NCBI GenBank assembly: GCA_041498155.1
Contig: JBGQHV010000148.1
Coordinates: 1 to 8,423 of the forward strand
Source: DASTHG01 sp041498155
GTDB taxonomy: Bacteria > Gemmatimonadota > Gemmatimonadetes > Gemmatimonadales > GWC2-71-9
Direction: 5' to 3'
Length of the DNA: 8,423 bases
Shown: piece after piece, positions 1 through 6,114 of the stretch
Numbering within the stretch: the first letter of the stretch is position 1
Layout of the letters: each line of letters opens with the position of its first letter
Translations under genes and position numbers: made by a program
Notes under the pieces: model-generated
What the model saw: the letters and a program-made list of their open reading frames with translations, nothing else
What the model was told of the DNA's origin: nothing
Databases searched by the model: none

Positions 1-401
1 CGCCGCTCCGCGTGCACCGCGATCTCCGACAAGAGCACGGCCGACTCCGGCGCCTCGACCGGCGCCGTGACCGTATCGCCCGCCGCGAGTGAGATCGCGG
101 CGGTGCGCCAGCGGGCCAATCCGATGCGCAGCACGACCAATCGATAGGTGCCGGGCTCGAGGTCGAGGCTCACGCGTCCGGTCTCGTCCGTGAGGGTGCG
201 CGTGATCTCGTGTCCCACCGTATCGGTCACGACCACGAACGCACCCGCGACGGGCTCCCGGCTGCCCGCGCTGAGCAGGGTGGTGCGGATCGCCTGCGCG
301 CCGGCCGCGCGAACCCCCGCCCCACACGCGAGGAACAGCGCCACGCGCGTGAGGCGTGTGCATGGGAGCCACCGGTGTGCGTCTCTCATCCCCGAGAACA
401 T
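1..401 (-). CDS. Exported protein with carboxypeptidase-regulatory-like domain, N-terminal part (partial)
   Basis: The frame is open from a start at 401 to the left edge, giving about 133 residues with no stop. The first ~36 residues form a signal peptide: a basic stretch (RWLPCTRLTR), a hydrophobic core (VALFLACGAGV) and an AGAQ-A type signal peptidase I site. The mature part reads like a carboxypeptidase regulatory-like beta-sandwich: a repeat core with REPVAGAFVVV, then TDETGRVSLDLEPGTYRL. It ends at the edge in LSEIAVHAER, which resembles the segment linking such a domain to a TonB-dependent receptor plug or to a second domain in Gemmatimonadota-type proteins. An in-frame ATG at 389 is an alternative start; neither start has a strong Shine-Dalgarno. 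The gene is divergent from the DUF4349 lipoprotein gene. What lies beyond the edge is unknown, so the full function (outer-membrane receptor or other surface protein) is inference. Confidence 0.72.
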   Translation of the reverse strand, partial: MFSGMRDAHRWLPCTRLTRVALFLACGAGVRAAGAQAIRTTLLSAGSREPVAGAFVVVTDTVGHEITRTLTDETGRVSLDLEPGTYRLVVLRIGLARWRTAAISLAAGDTVTAPVEAPESAVLLSEIAVHAER

Positions 402-413
402 GTCCAGGAACCC

Positions 414-420
414 GGGGAGG
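414..420 (+). promoter_or_regulatory. Shine-Dalgarno deciding the DUF4349 start
   Basis: GGGGAGG ends five bases before ATG 426. It lies in the 24-base divergent gap and supports the short lipoprotein reading over the longer open frame that begins at 210. Confidence 0.7.
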
Positions 421-425
421 AAGCA

Positions 426-1319
426 ATGCGAGTCGTCGCCCCTGTCGTCGCGGTCATCTTAGTCGTCGGCGCATGCCAGAGGCAGGCGCAGCAGCGGAGC
501 GATGCGGCGCAGGACTATGCGACGGCGGCAGTTGGCACGCCAGCGCTGGCCGACCGTCCGGCCGGGACCGAGCTGCAGGTCGAGGCCAACGGGGCGGCCG
601 CGGAGCCCGACGTCGGCATCTCCCTGCCCGGCGCCACCGACGTCCTCCCGGACCTCATCATCCGGACGGGAACGGCGTCGATCCAGGTGGATTCGCTGGA
701 CGCCGCGATCGCGATGGTGCGAGCCCTGGCGCGGCGCGTCGGCGGGTTCGTCGCCGGCAGCTCGACGCAGGCGGGACGGGGACAGCTGCACGCCGCCACC
801 CTGGAGCTCCGCATGCCGGCCGGCCGCTTCGACGAGGCGGTGGACGGTCTGCGGCCGCTTGGAAAAGTGGAAACGGTCAACGTGACCGCCGAGGACGTGG
901 GAGAGGAGTATGTGGACGTGCAGGCGCGGATGGTCAATGCGCGCCGGCTCGAGGCCCGTCTCATCGACCTGCTGGCGCGTCGTACCGGGAAGCTGGGCGA
1001 TGTGCTCGACGTGGAGCACGAGCTGGCGCGGGTCCGCGAAGAGATCGAGCGCTACGAGGGCCGGCTGCGCTACCTGCGGAGCCGCGTCGCGGTCAGCACC
1101 CTCACGCTCACGGTGCATGAGCCCGTCCCCGTCGTGGACCACGGCTCGCCCGGCGTCATAGCGGAGGCGGCGCGCCAGGCGTGGCGCAATTTCATTGCCC
1201 TCATGGCATTCGCGATTCAGGCCCTCGGCGTCGCGGTACCGCTTGGCCTGCTCGCGGGGGCCGGGTGGTGGGCGCTGCGCCGGTGGCGCCGCCCCCCAGC
1301 CCGGCCGGCCGCGGCTTAG
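426..1319 (+). CDS. DUF4349 domain lipoprotein with C-terminal membrane helix
   Basis: Start at ATG 426 gives 297 residues. It is preceded five bases upstream by GGGGAGG (414-420), and it places a lipobox (VVGAC, lipidated Cys17) at the end of a short hydrophobic signal. The longer open frame upstream of 426 is antisense to the neighbouring signal-peptide gene and is not used. After a low-complexity linker (18-75), the DUF4349 core runs from about 76 to 232. It shows the order expected of that family: IIRTGTASIQV, the RRVGGFVAGS turn, an LELRMPAGRFDEAV strand-helix, LGKVETVNVTAEDVGEEYVD, a charged helical hairpin (about 165-218, coiled-coil-like) and VAVSTLTLTV. A hydrophobic helix (about 257-284) follows, then a basic tail, so the protein is probably anchored at both ends in the cytoplasmic membrane. 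The biochemical role of DUF4349 is not known; an envelope structural or stress role is only a guess. It is convergent with the DsrE-like gene, with four bases between the stops. Confidence 0.85.
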   Translation: MRVVAPVVAVILVVGACQRQAQQRSDAAQDYATAAVGTPALADRPAGTELQVEANGAAAEPDVGISLPGATDVLPDLIIRTGTASIQVDSLDAAIAMVRALARRVGGFVAGSSTQAGRGQLHAATLELRMPAGRFDEAVDGLRPLGKVETVNVTAEDVGEEYVDVQARMVNARRLEARLIDLLARRTGKLGDVLDVEHELARVREEIERYEGRLRYLRSRVAVSTLTLTVHEPVPVVDHGSPGVIAEAARQAWRNFIALMAFAIQALGVAVPLGLLAGAGWWALRRWRRPPARPAAA

Positions 1320-1323
1320 GCGG

Positions 1324-2004
1324 TCATCCGGCGAAGCAATAGCTGCAGCCGAGCTCCTGCACGCGGTTCACTGCCCATACGCCCGAGGGCACGACCTGCA
1401 CGGTGGGCAGCAGGTTCGCGCGCCAGTCGTTGGCGACATCTTCGGGCTTGAGGTTCATCTGCTTGCCGACGATGCCGCTGTAGAACTTGATCGCCATGTT
1501 GCACGCGCCGAACAGCGTCCCGCTCGCCATCAATTCATCGATGCCCATCCCCGGGATCGGCCAGGTGCCGGGCGGCGCCTTGTAGAAGAAGTTGTGCACG
1601 GACGGCGCGTTCGTGGCCGGGTCGTTGACTTTGAAGACCTCGCCGAACTTGTACTTGGCCCACATCGCGTCGTTCATGGCGAAGGGCAACCCGCCGTGCC
1701 GCAGGATCACCACGACGGTCGTGTCGCTCTCGGGGGTCCCCGTCTCCACGTTGGTCATGAAGAACACACGCGACCACACGAAGCCGACGCCGCCATTGAA
1801 CTCCGGCACGTCGTACACCTGTTTGTGCTTCCCGTTGATCTTCTTGAGCCAGGCGTCGAGCTGCGGATCGGCGAGACTGGATCCCGCCGGAGTTTCGGCG
1901 AGCAGTCCCCGAGGAACCACACTCCCCAGGCCGAACGCGGCCGCGGTGGCGGCGACGCTGCCCAGAAAGCCCCGGCGATGGGTGGAAAGGTTCAGATCGA
2001 GCAT
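1324..2004 (-). CDS. Tat-exported DsrE-like protein
   Basis: 226 residues. The N-terminus is a twin-arginine signal (HRRGFLGS, Arg10-Arg11, then an Ala-rich hydrophobic stretch to about residue 36), which implies export after folding or with a cofactor or partner. The mature domain has features I associate with a Tat-exported DsrE/DsrF-like family: KHKQVYD (59-65), VVVILRHGGLPFAMNDAMWAKY with GE (97-122), a GACNMA segment with Cys168, and the C-terminal LLPTVQVVPSGVWAVNRVQELGC strand-helix typical of the DsrE fold. Cys168 lies where DsrE-type proteins carry their conserved cysteine; Cys220 and Cys223 form an extra C-terminal CSYC. DsrE proteins in sulfur oxidisers act in cytoplasmic sulfur-carrier relays, so an exported version is notable. 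It is the last gene of the leftward unit, 41 bases after the TsdA-like gene. A sulfur-handling role is inferred from fold and neighbour. The family call rests on motif pattern only. Confidence 0.75.
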   Translation of the reverse strand: MLDLNLSTHRRGFLGSVAATAAAFGLGSVVPRGLLAETPAGSSLADPQLDAWLKKINGKHKQVYDVPEFNGGVGFVWSRVFFMTNVETGTPESDTTVVVILRHGGLPFAMNDAMWAKYKFGEVFKVNDPATNAPSVHNFFYKAPPGTWPIPGMGIDELMASGTLFGACNMAIKFYSGIVGKQMNLKPEDVANDWRANLLPTVQVVPSGVWAVNRVQELGCSYCFAG

Positions 2005-2012
2005 TGCGTTAA

Positions 2013-2017
2013 CCTCC
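2013..2017 (-). promoter_or_regulatory. Shine-Dalgarno of the DsrE-like gene
   Basis: On the minus strand this reads GGAGG, eight bases before the ATG at 2004. It lies in the 41-base gap after the cytochrome gene. No promoter or terminator is evident in that gap, which supports co-transcription. Confidence 0.7.
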
Positions 2018-2045
2018 GTGTTGGATGAGGACGAGACGACACCGT

Positions 2046-2894
2046 CTAAGGGGCTGGGTGACCTGCCGCCTTGCGCGACGCGGCGAGCGTCGAATAGGCG
2101 ACATCGGGCGGGGGATCACCGTTGGGCCAATCGTATTCCTTGCCGGGCAGGTTCGGCCGGGGCTGCGCCACCACGTACGCCGCGACGTCGAAGGCCTGCT
2201 GGTCGGTGAGTGAGCCCGGCCGGTCGAACGGCATGTTGTCGCGGATGAACGACGCGGCGGTCCGCACGCGGGCCATCCCGGCCCCGATGTTGAACGAGCG
2301 CGGCCCCCACACGGGCGGCGCACTCACGGTCCCTTCACCGGCCGCGCCATGACACCCGGCGCACAGCGTGCGGAACGTCTCCCGGCCGGCCAGCGTGTCG
2401 GGCTGCAGCGCGGCGAAGCGCTGCAGCCGGGCGTTGGGCTGCGGCAGGCCGACGGAGGCGCGCCACGACAGGAACGCGAGATAGGCGACGATGTCGCGCA
2501 TGTCGGGTCCGTCGGCGGCCAGCGGAGTGCCGTTCAAGCTGCGGCGGAAACAATCGTTCACGCGATCTTCGATCACCTCGACGGCGCCGCGCCGGCTGCG
2601 GTACTGCGGGAAGTGCGCGAAGCTGCCGATCCAGCTGCCGCTCGCGCGGCGGCCAGCGTCGAGGTGACAGCTGGTGCAGCGCAGCGCGTTGCCGACGTGG
2701 CCCGGGAGACTGTCGCGCGTCGCGGTGAGCAGGGCGAGGCCCCGCCGTACCGCGGCGCCGAAGGCGTCGTGGGGAATCTCGGAGTCGCCCGGCGCGGCAA
2801 GCGCCGGAGACCGGGGCGGAGCCGCCGGCCCACGACACGCGGCGGCGAGCAGCAGCGCCGCCAGCGACCCGACACGCATCCCGCTCCCTTTCAT
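2046..2894 (-). CDS. tsdA: TsdA-like di-haem cytochrome c lipoprotein (thiosulfate dehydrogenase / tetrathionate reductase type)
   Basis: 282 residues from the ATG at 2894. TsdA enzymes interconvert thiosulfate and tetrathionate in the periplasm, passing electrons through two c-type haems. Domain 1 carries CTSCH (73-77) in the TsdA context GNALRCTSCHLDAGR, then FPQYR and IEDRVNDCFRRSLNG; Cys115 there matches the unusual cysteine ligand of the active-site haem. Domain 2 carries CAGCH (178-182) and FIRDNMPF, where Met221 is the expected second-haem ligand and is preceded by Asn rather than Lys. A lipobox (LAAAC, Cys20) makes this a lipoprotein, whereas characterised TsdA proteins are mostly soluble or fused to other cytochromes. 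The start overlaps the transporter stop as TGATG. An alternative ATG at 2879 has GGGAG four bases upstream and keeps the lipobox, shortening the protein by five residues. The family call is strong; the preferred reaction direction cannot be read from sequence. Confidence 0.87.
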   Translation of the reverse strand: MKGSGMRVGSLAALLLAAACRGPAAPPRSPALAAPGDSEIPHDAFGAAVRRGLALLTATRDSLPGHVGNALRCTSCHLDAGRRASGSWIGSFAHFPQYRSRRGAVEVIEDRVNDCFRRSLNGTPLAADGPDMRDIVAYLAFLSWRASVGLPQPNARLQRFAALQPDTLAGRETFRTLCAGCHGAAGEGTVSAPPVWGPRSFNIGAGMARVRTAASFIRDNMPFDRPGSLTDQQAFDVAAYVVAQPRPNLPGKEYDWPNGDPPPDVAYSTLAASRKAAGHPAP

Positions 2895-4315
2895 CAGAGG
2901 AGGATCCCCGCGAGGGTCGCCGAGAGGAAGTTGGCCAGCGTCCCCGCGAGCATCGCCCGGAACCCGAGGCGGGCGAGGTCGCCCTTGCGCTCGGGAGCCA
3001 ATGAGCCGATGCCGCCGATCTGGATCCCCACGGAGCCGACGTTGGCGAAGCCGCACAGGGCGAAGGTCGCGATCGTGAACGACACCGGACTGAGCGTCGC
3101 GCGGAGCGGACCGAGCTGCGAGTAGGCGATGAACTCGTTCAGCACCATGCGGGTACCGAGCAGGCTGCCGATGGTTCCACTGTCGTGCCACGGGACGCCC
3201 ATGACGAAGGCGATCGGCGCGAACACCCAGCCCAGCACGGTCTGGATATTCGCGGGGAACCAGGCCAGGTGGCCGTGCACCCAGCCGAAGCCACCGTTGG
3301 CGAGCGCGATGAGCGCGATGAACGACACGAGCATCGCGATGACGTTCAGCATCAGGTACAGGCCTTCGGTGGTGCCGCGGGCGGCCGCGTCCACCACGTT
3401 CACATCGGTGCGTGGGATGTCCACCTTCACGCCGCCCAGCGTCTCCGGCACGCCGGTCTCGGGCTCGATGATCTTCGCCATCATGATCGTCCCGGGCGCC
3501 GTCATGATGACCGCCGTGAGCAGGTGCCGCGCCTCGATGCCGAAGGCGATATAGGCGGCCATGATGGAGCCGGACACGTGCGCCATGCCGGCGGTCATCA
3601 CGGTCATCAGCTCGGAGCGCGTCATGCGGGGCAGGAACGGGCGGATCGTGAGCGGGGCCTCGGTCTGGCCCATGAAGATCGACGCCGCGACGTTCAGGCT
3701 TTCCGCGCCGCTCGCGCCCATCACCTTGTTCATCACCACCGCGAACACTCGCACCACGAGCTGCATGATGCCGAGGTAGTACATGATGGCGAACAGCGCC
3801 GACACGAAAATGATCGCGGGCAGCACCTGGAACGCGAAGATCACTCCCAGGCTGGAGTGCTGTTTCCCGACTTCCCCGAACACAAACTGGGAGCCGACGT
3901 AGGAGAATCCGAGGATGGCAGTGACGAAATCCCCCAGCCATTTGAAGACCGTCTGCCCGAAGGGCACGCGCAGCACGAACACGGCGAACGCCGCCTGCAG
4001 CCCGACGCCCCAGCCCACCACACGCCAGCTGATCGCCCGCCGGTTGCTCGACAGCGCGACGCCGATCCCCAGAATGGCCACGATCCCGAACAGACCCACG
4101 AGACGCTGCGGGAGAGACCGCGGCTCGGCCGGGGGGGCGACGGACGTGTCGGCCTGCGCCGGTGCGACCGTCGGCGCCGGTGCCGCCGCGGTGGTATCGG
4201 GGTGCTGTCCGGTCGCCGCGCGCACCGTGTTCCAGGCGACGCGCGGCACGGTGAACACCACCAGCGCGCACACGAACGTGACGGCGAAGGCGAACGCGGT
4301 ACGACGCAGCGACAT
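2894..4315 (-). CDS. nupC: Concentrative nucleoside transporter, NupC/CNT family
   Basis: 473 residues. CNT proteins import nucleosides into the cytoplasm, driven by a Na+ or H+ gradient. Family signatures are present: an N-terminal helix pair starting LFGIVAILGIGVALS (75-89), the substrate/cation loop GQTEAP (216-221), the second half-site NEFIAY (393-398), and the C-terminal signature around FANVGSVGIQIGG (423-435). Hydrophobic segments cover most of 72-473. The first ~70 residues are additional to a typical bacterial CNT core of roughly 400 residues: a hydrophobic helix (6-23) followed by a Pro/Ala/Thr-rich linker (34-67) before the transporter proper. The start at 4315 is supported by GGAGG nine bases upstream. 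It is the first gene of the leftward unit and its stop overlaps the cytochrome start. Substrate preference cannot be decided. Confidence 0.9.
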   Translation of the reverse strand: MSLRRTAFAFAVTFVCALVVFTVPRVAWNTVRAATGQHPDTTAAAPAPTVAPAQADTSVAPPAEPRSLPQRLVGLFGIVAILGIGVALSSNRRAISWRVVGWGVGLQAAFAVFVLRVPFGQTVFKWLGDFVTAILGFSYVGSQFVFGEVGKQHSSLGVIFAFQVLPAIIFVSALFAIMYYLGIMQLVVRVFAVVMNKVMGASGAESLNVAASIFMGQTEAPLTIRPFLPRMTRSELMTVMTAGMAHVSGSIMAAYIAFGIEARHLLTAVIMTAPGTIMMAKIIEPETGVPETLGGVKVDIPRTDVNVVDAAARGTTEGLYLMLNVIAMLVSFIALIALANGGFGWVHGHLAWFPANIQTVLGWVFAPIAFVMGVPWHDSGTIGSLLGTRMVLNEFIAYSQLGPLRATLSPVSFTIATFALCGFANVGSVGIQIGGIGSLAPERKGDLARLGFRAMLAGTLANFLSATLAGILL

Positions 4316-4324
4316 GCGGGAGTG

Positions 4325-4329
4325 CCTCC
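4325..4329 (-). promoter_or_regulatory. Shine-Dalgarno of the nucleoside transporter gene
   Basis: On the minus strand this reads GGAGG, nine bases before the ATG at 4315. It supports this start and the inclusion of the extra N-terminal helix. The rest of the 131-base divergent gap (4316-4446) shows no clear -35/-10 pair for the leftward unit. It does contain a tandem 7-mer, AAAGCGC twice, at 4383-4396. Confidence 0.65.
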
Positions 4330-4446
4330 AGGAGCGGTGAAGCGTGGCGCGGACCGGCAGGGAAAGTGGCGCGTCCCGCCGGAAAGCGCAAAGCGCCGGT
4401 CTCCGGGGTGGCCGGGCGAGCGGTGATGACGAATATTGGTGTCGCC

Positions 4447-4821
4447 ATGGCCGACAAGCCGAAGGTCTTGATCGTCGACGACGACGACCAGTTCGCCCTG
4501 TTGATGGCGAATCATCTCCGGGGCGCCGGCTACCTCCCAGTGACGGCGGTGGACGCGATGCAGGGGTTCATGTTCGCCCTGCGCGAAAGCCCGGCGCTCA
4601 TTCTGCTGGACATCAGCATGCCCGCGGGCGGCGGCATGTCGTTACTCGGACGCCTCGGCAAGGCCGTGCGCACGCAGCTCGTCCCCGTCGTCGTGATCAC
4701 CGCGCGGCAGGAGCCCGAGGTCGAAACCGAAGCGCGGGCCAGCGGCGCCGTCGCGTTTCTCCGCAAGCCGATCGACAAGGACACGCTGCTTACGGCGGTG
4801 GCGGCGGCGTTGAAGCACTGA
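4447..4821 (+). CDS. Stand-alone response-regulator receiver protein
   Basis: From ATG 4447 it encodes 124 residues, the length of one CheY-like receiver domain with no output domain. All key residues are visible: the acidic cluster in VLIVDDDDQF (Asp11-Asp14), the phosphorylated aspartate Asp55 in LILLDISMP, the switch Thr85 in VVVITA, and Lys107 in FLRKPI. It would be phosphorylated by a histidine kinase and act by protein-protein contact; no kinase is in the window, so its pathway is unknown. An in-frame ATG at 4426 would add seven residues (MTNIGVA). The 4447 start gives a family-typical N-terminus. No Shine-Dalgarno precedes either, although TATTGG ends seven bases before 4447 and could be the -10 of a leaderless message. 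It converges on the polymerase gene with a seven-base gap. Confidence 0.88.
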   Translation: MADKPKVLIVDDDDQFALLMANHLRGAGYLPVTAVDAMQGFMFALRESPALILLDISMPAGGGMSLLGRLGKAVRTQLVPVVVITARQEPEVETEARASGAVAFLRKPIDKDTLLTAVAAALKH

Positions 4822-4828
4822 TGCCCGT

Positions 4829-6052
4829 CTACCCCTGCGTGCGGGCGCGCCCCAGCGCGTCCGGGCCGAACCGGTCGCGCACCGCATCCATCGCCCGCGC
4901 CAGCGTGCGGTCCTTCTCCGTCTCCGCTGTCGCCGGCTGCTCGGTCTCCAGCAACGCCAGCTGGGCCGCGGCGCCCGGCCGGTCGAGCTGCGAGAGCGCC
5001 ACGCCGATGAGCCGTGCTGGGACGCGGCGCGCCGCGCGTAGCTTCGCCAAAAGCTCGCGCGCCACCTCGTAGACCGCCCGGTCCGTCACCAGCGGCTCGG
5101 GAACGGTCCGGCCCGCCTGGCGCGTGGTGAAATCCGCGTCGCGCAGTTTGACCGTGATCGTGCGGGTGACCAGCCCTTCCCCCCGGAGGTCCGCCGTCGC
5201 CCGATCGACCTGGATGAGCAGCTCGCGCAACAGGTCGTCGTCGGCGTCCAAGTCGGTGGGAAACGTGGTGTCGCGGCTGATCGACTTGGGATCGGTCCAG
5301 GCGGCGACCGCCGAGTCGTCGATGCCGCGCACCCGCTCCCACAACCACTCCCCCTCGCGCTCGCCGAGCTGCCGCTCGAGCGCGCGGCGATCCACGCGCT
5401 GCGCGTCGGCCGCCGTGCGCCACCCGAGCCGCTCGAAGCGCGCCTGGGCTTTCGGACCGATCATGGGGATGTCGGCGAGCGGGAAACCGGCGAGGAACGC
5501 CGCTTCCTCGCCCGCGGCCACGACGTGCACCCCTGAGCCGGCGGCGCCCGCGGCGGGCTTGGCGAGTCCCGCGGCGAGCTTGGCGACGAGCTTGGAGGTG
5601 CCCGCTCCGATGGACATCCACAGCGATGTCGTCGCATGGACCGCATCGCGGATGCGCCGCGCCGTGTCGGCGAGCGGCGCGCGGTGGTACAACTCTTCGG
5701 TCCCGGTGAGATCGAGGTAGAACTCGTCGCTCGACGCCTGCTCGACGACCGGCGCAAAGCGCTCGAGCGTTTCCCGGATCTCGCGGCCTTTGGCGGCGCA
5801 CGCCTCCCAGGGCACGGGCACCACGGTGGCCTCCGGGCAGAACCGGATCGCGCGCGCCATCGGCATCGCCGACCGCACGCCGAATGCGCGGGCTTCATAG
5901 GAGGCGGAGGTCACGACGCCGCGCCGCTCGGCCGACCCGCCGACGATCAGCAGCGATGCCCGACCCGCGCCTTCCGGATCGACGAGGCGCGCCACCGCGA
6001 CGTAGAACGCATCGGCGTCGGCGAGCAGGATGCGGCGTGGTGAATCGGTCAT
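4829..6052 (-). CDS. dinB: Y-family DNA polymerase, DinB/Pol IV type
   Basis: 407 residues, a full-length translesion polymerase that copies damaged templates with low fidelity. Catalytic residues are visible: Asp12 in LLADADAFYVAV, with Tyr17 at the ribonucleotide-excluding steric-gate position, the nucleotide-binding SYEAR (51-55) followed by GVRSAMP, and Asp109-Glu110 in SSDEFYLDLTG. A thumb helix-hairpin-helix follows (IPMIGPKAQARFERLGW, about 195-211), then the little-finger domain from about 255 (KSISRDTTF) to 355. A QLALL segment (364-368) looks like a sliding-clamp-binding motif, and the tail has AMDAVRDRFG. Two positions differ from the common consensus: Ala21 where Glu is usual after the FYVAV segment, and SSDEFY in place of SIDEAY/F. 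The start at 6052 has GGAAG seven bases upstream (6060-6064). It is divergent from the rhomboid gene across 62 bases. No LexA-like palindrome was recognised in that gap. Confidence 0.92.
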   Translation of the reverse strand: MTDSPRRILLADADAFYVAVARLVDPEGAGRASLLIVGGSAERRGVVTSASYEARAFGVRSAMPMARAIRFCPEATVVPVPWEACAAKGREIRETLERFAPVVEQASSDEFYLDLTGTEELYHRAPLADTARRIRDAVHATTSLWMSIGAGTSKLVAKLAAGLAKPAAGAAGSGVHVVAAGEEAAFLAGFPLADIPMIGPKAQARFERLGWRTAADAQRVDRRALERQLGEREGEWLWERVRGIDDSAVAAWTDPKSISRDTTFPTDLDADDDLLRELLIQVDRATADLRGEGLVTRTITVKLRDADFTTRQAGRTVPEPLVTDRAVYEVARELLAKLRAARRVPARLIGVALSQLDRPGAAAQLALLETEQPATAETEKDRTLARAMDAVRDRFGPDALGRARTQG

Positions 6053-6076
6053 GGGTCGGCTTCCGGAACTTAACTC

Positions 6077-6106
6077 TTGCTCCCCGCTCGGCGCCCCGTG
6101 TAGCGT
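6077..6106 (+). promoter_or_regulatory. Candidate promoter of a leaderless rhomboid mRNA
   Basis: TTGCTC (6077-6082) and TAGCGT (6101-6106) are separated by 18 bases. The second box fits the relaxed TAnnnT form of a -10 in GC-rich bacteria. It ends eight bases before ATG 6115, so transcription would begin at or within about two bases of the start codon. No Shine-Dalgarno is present, consistent with a leaderless message. This is a pattern match only. Confidence 0.35.
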
Positions 6107-6114
6107 TCCCAGCC

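Noticed and set aside
459..1142. A 227-codon minus-strand open frame opposite the DUF4349 gene
   Set aside because: The plus strand carries a well-supported lipoprotein with a Shine-Dalgarno and family motifs; the antisense frame shows none.
1316..1330. Terminator between the convergent DUF4349 and DsrE-like genes
   Set aside because: The stops are four bases apart, and the nearby GC palindromes (CCGGCCGG-type) lie inside the coding region with no T-run, so they are not distinguishable from composition.
4383..4396. Tandem AAAGCGC repeat in the 131-base gap upstream of the transporter and receiver genes
   Set aside because: Two copies of a 7-mer are too little to call an operator. There is no dyad symmetry and no other copy was noticed nearby.
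3185..4426. A 413-codon plus-strand open frame antisense to the transporter
   Set aside because: Its composition is extreme in His, Arg, Asp and Glu with no recognisable motif. The opposite strand encodes a clear CNT protein.
2046..4457. An 803-codon open frame on the minus strand covering both the cytochrome and transporter regions
   Set aside because: Only its last 282 codons are a real gene. The upstream part is the out-of-frame shadow of the CNT transporter and is Arg/His/Gly-rich with no domain, a common effect of high GC.
4822..4828. Terminator between the receiver and polymerase genes
   Set aside because: Only seven bases separate the stops, and no stem-loop centred there was seen.
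6053..6114. Possible SOS (LexA) box upstream of the polymerase gene
   Set aside because: No CTGT-N8-ACAG or GAAC-N4-GTTC-like palindrome was found in the 62-base gap; the only nearby pieces are single half-site-like fragments.
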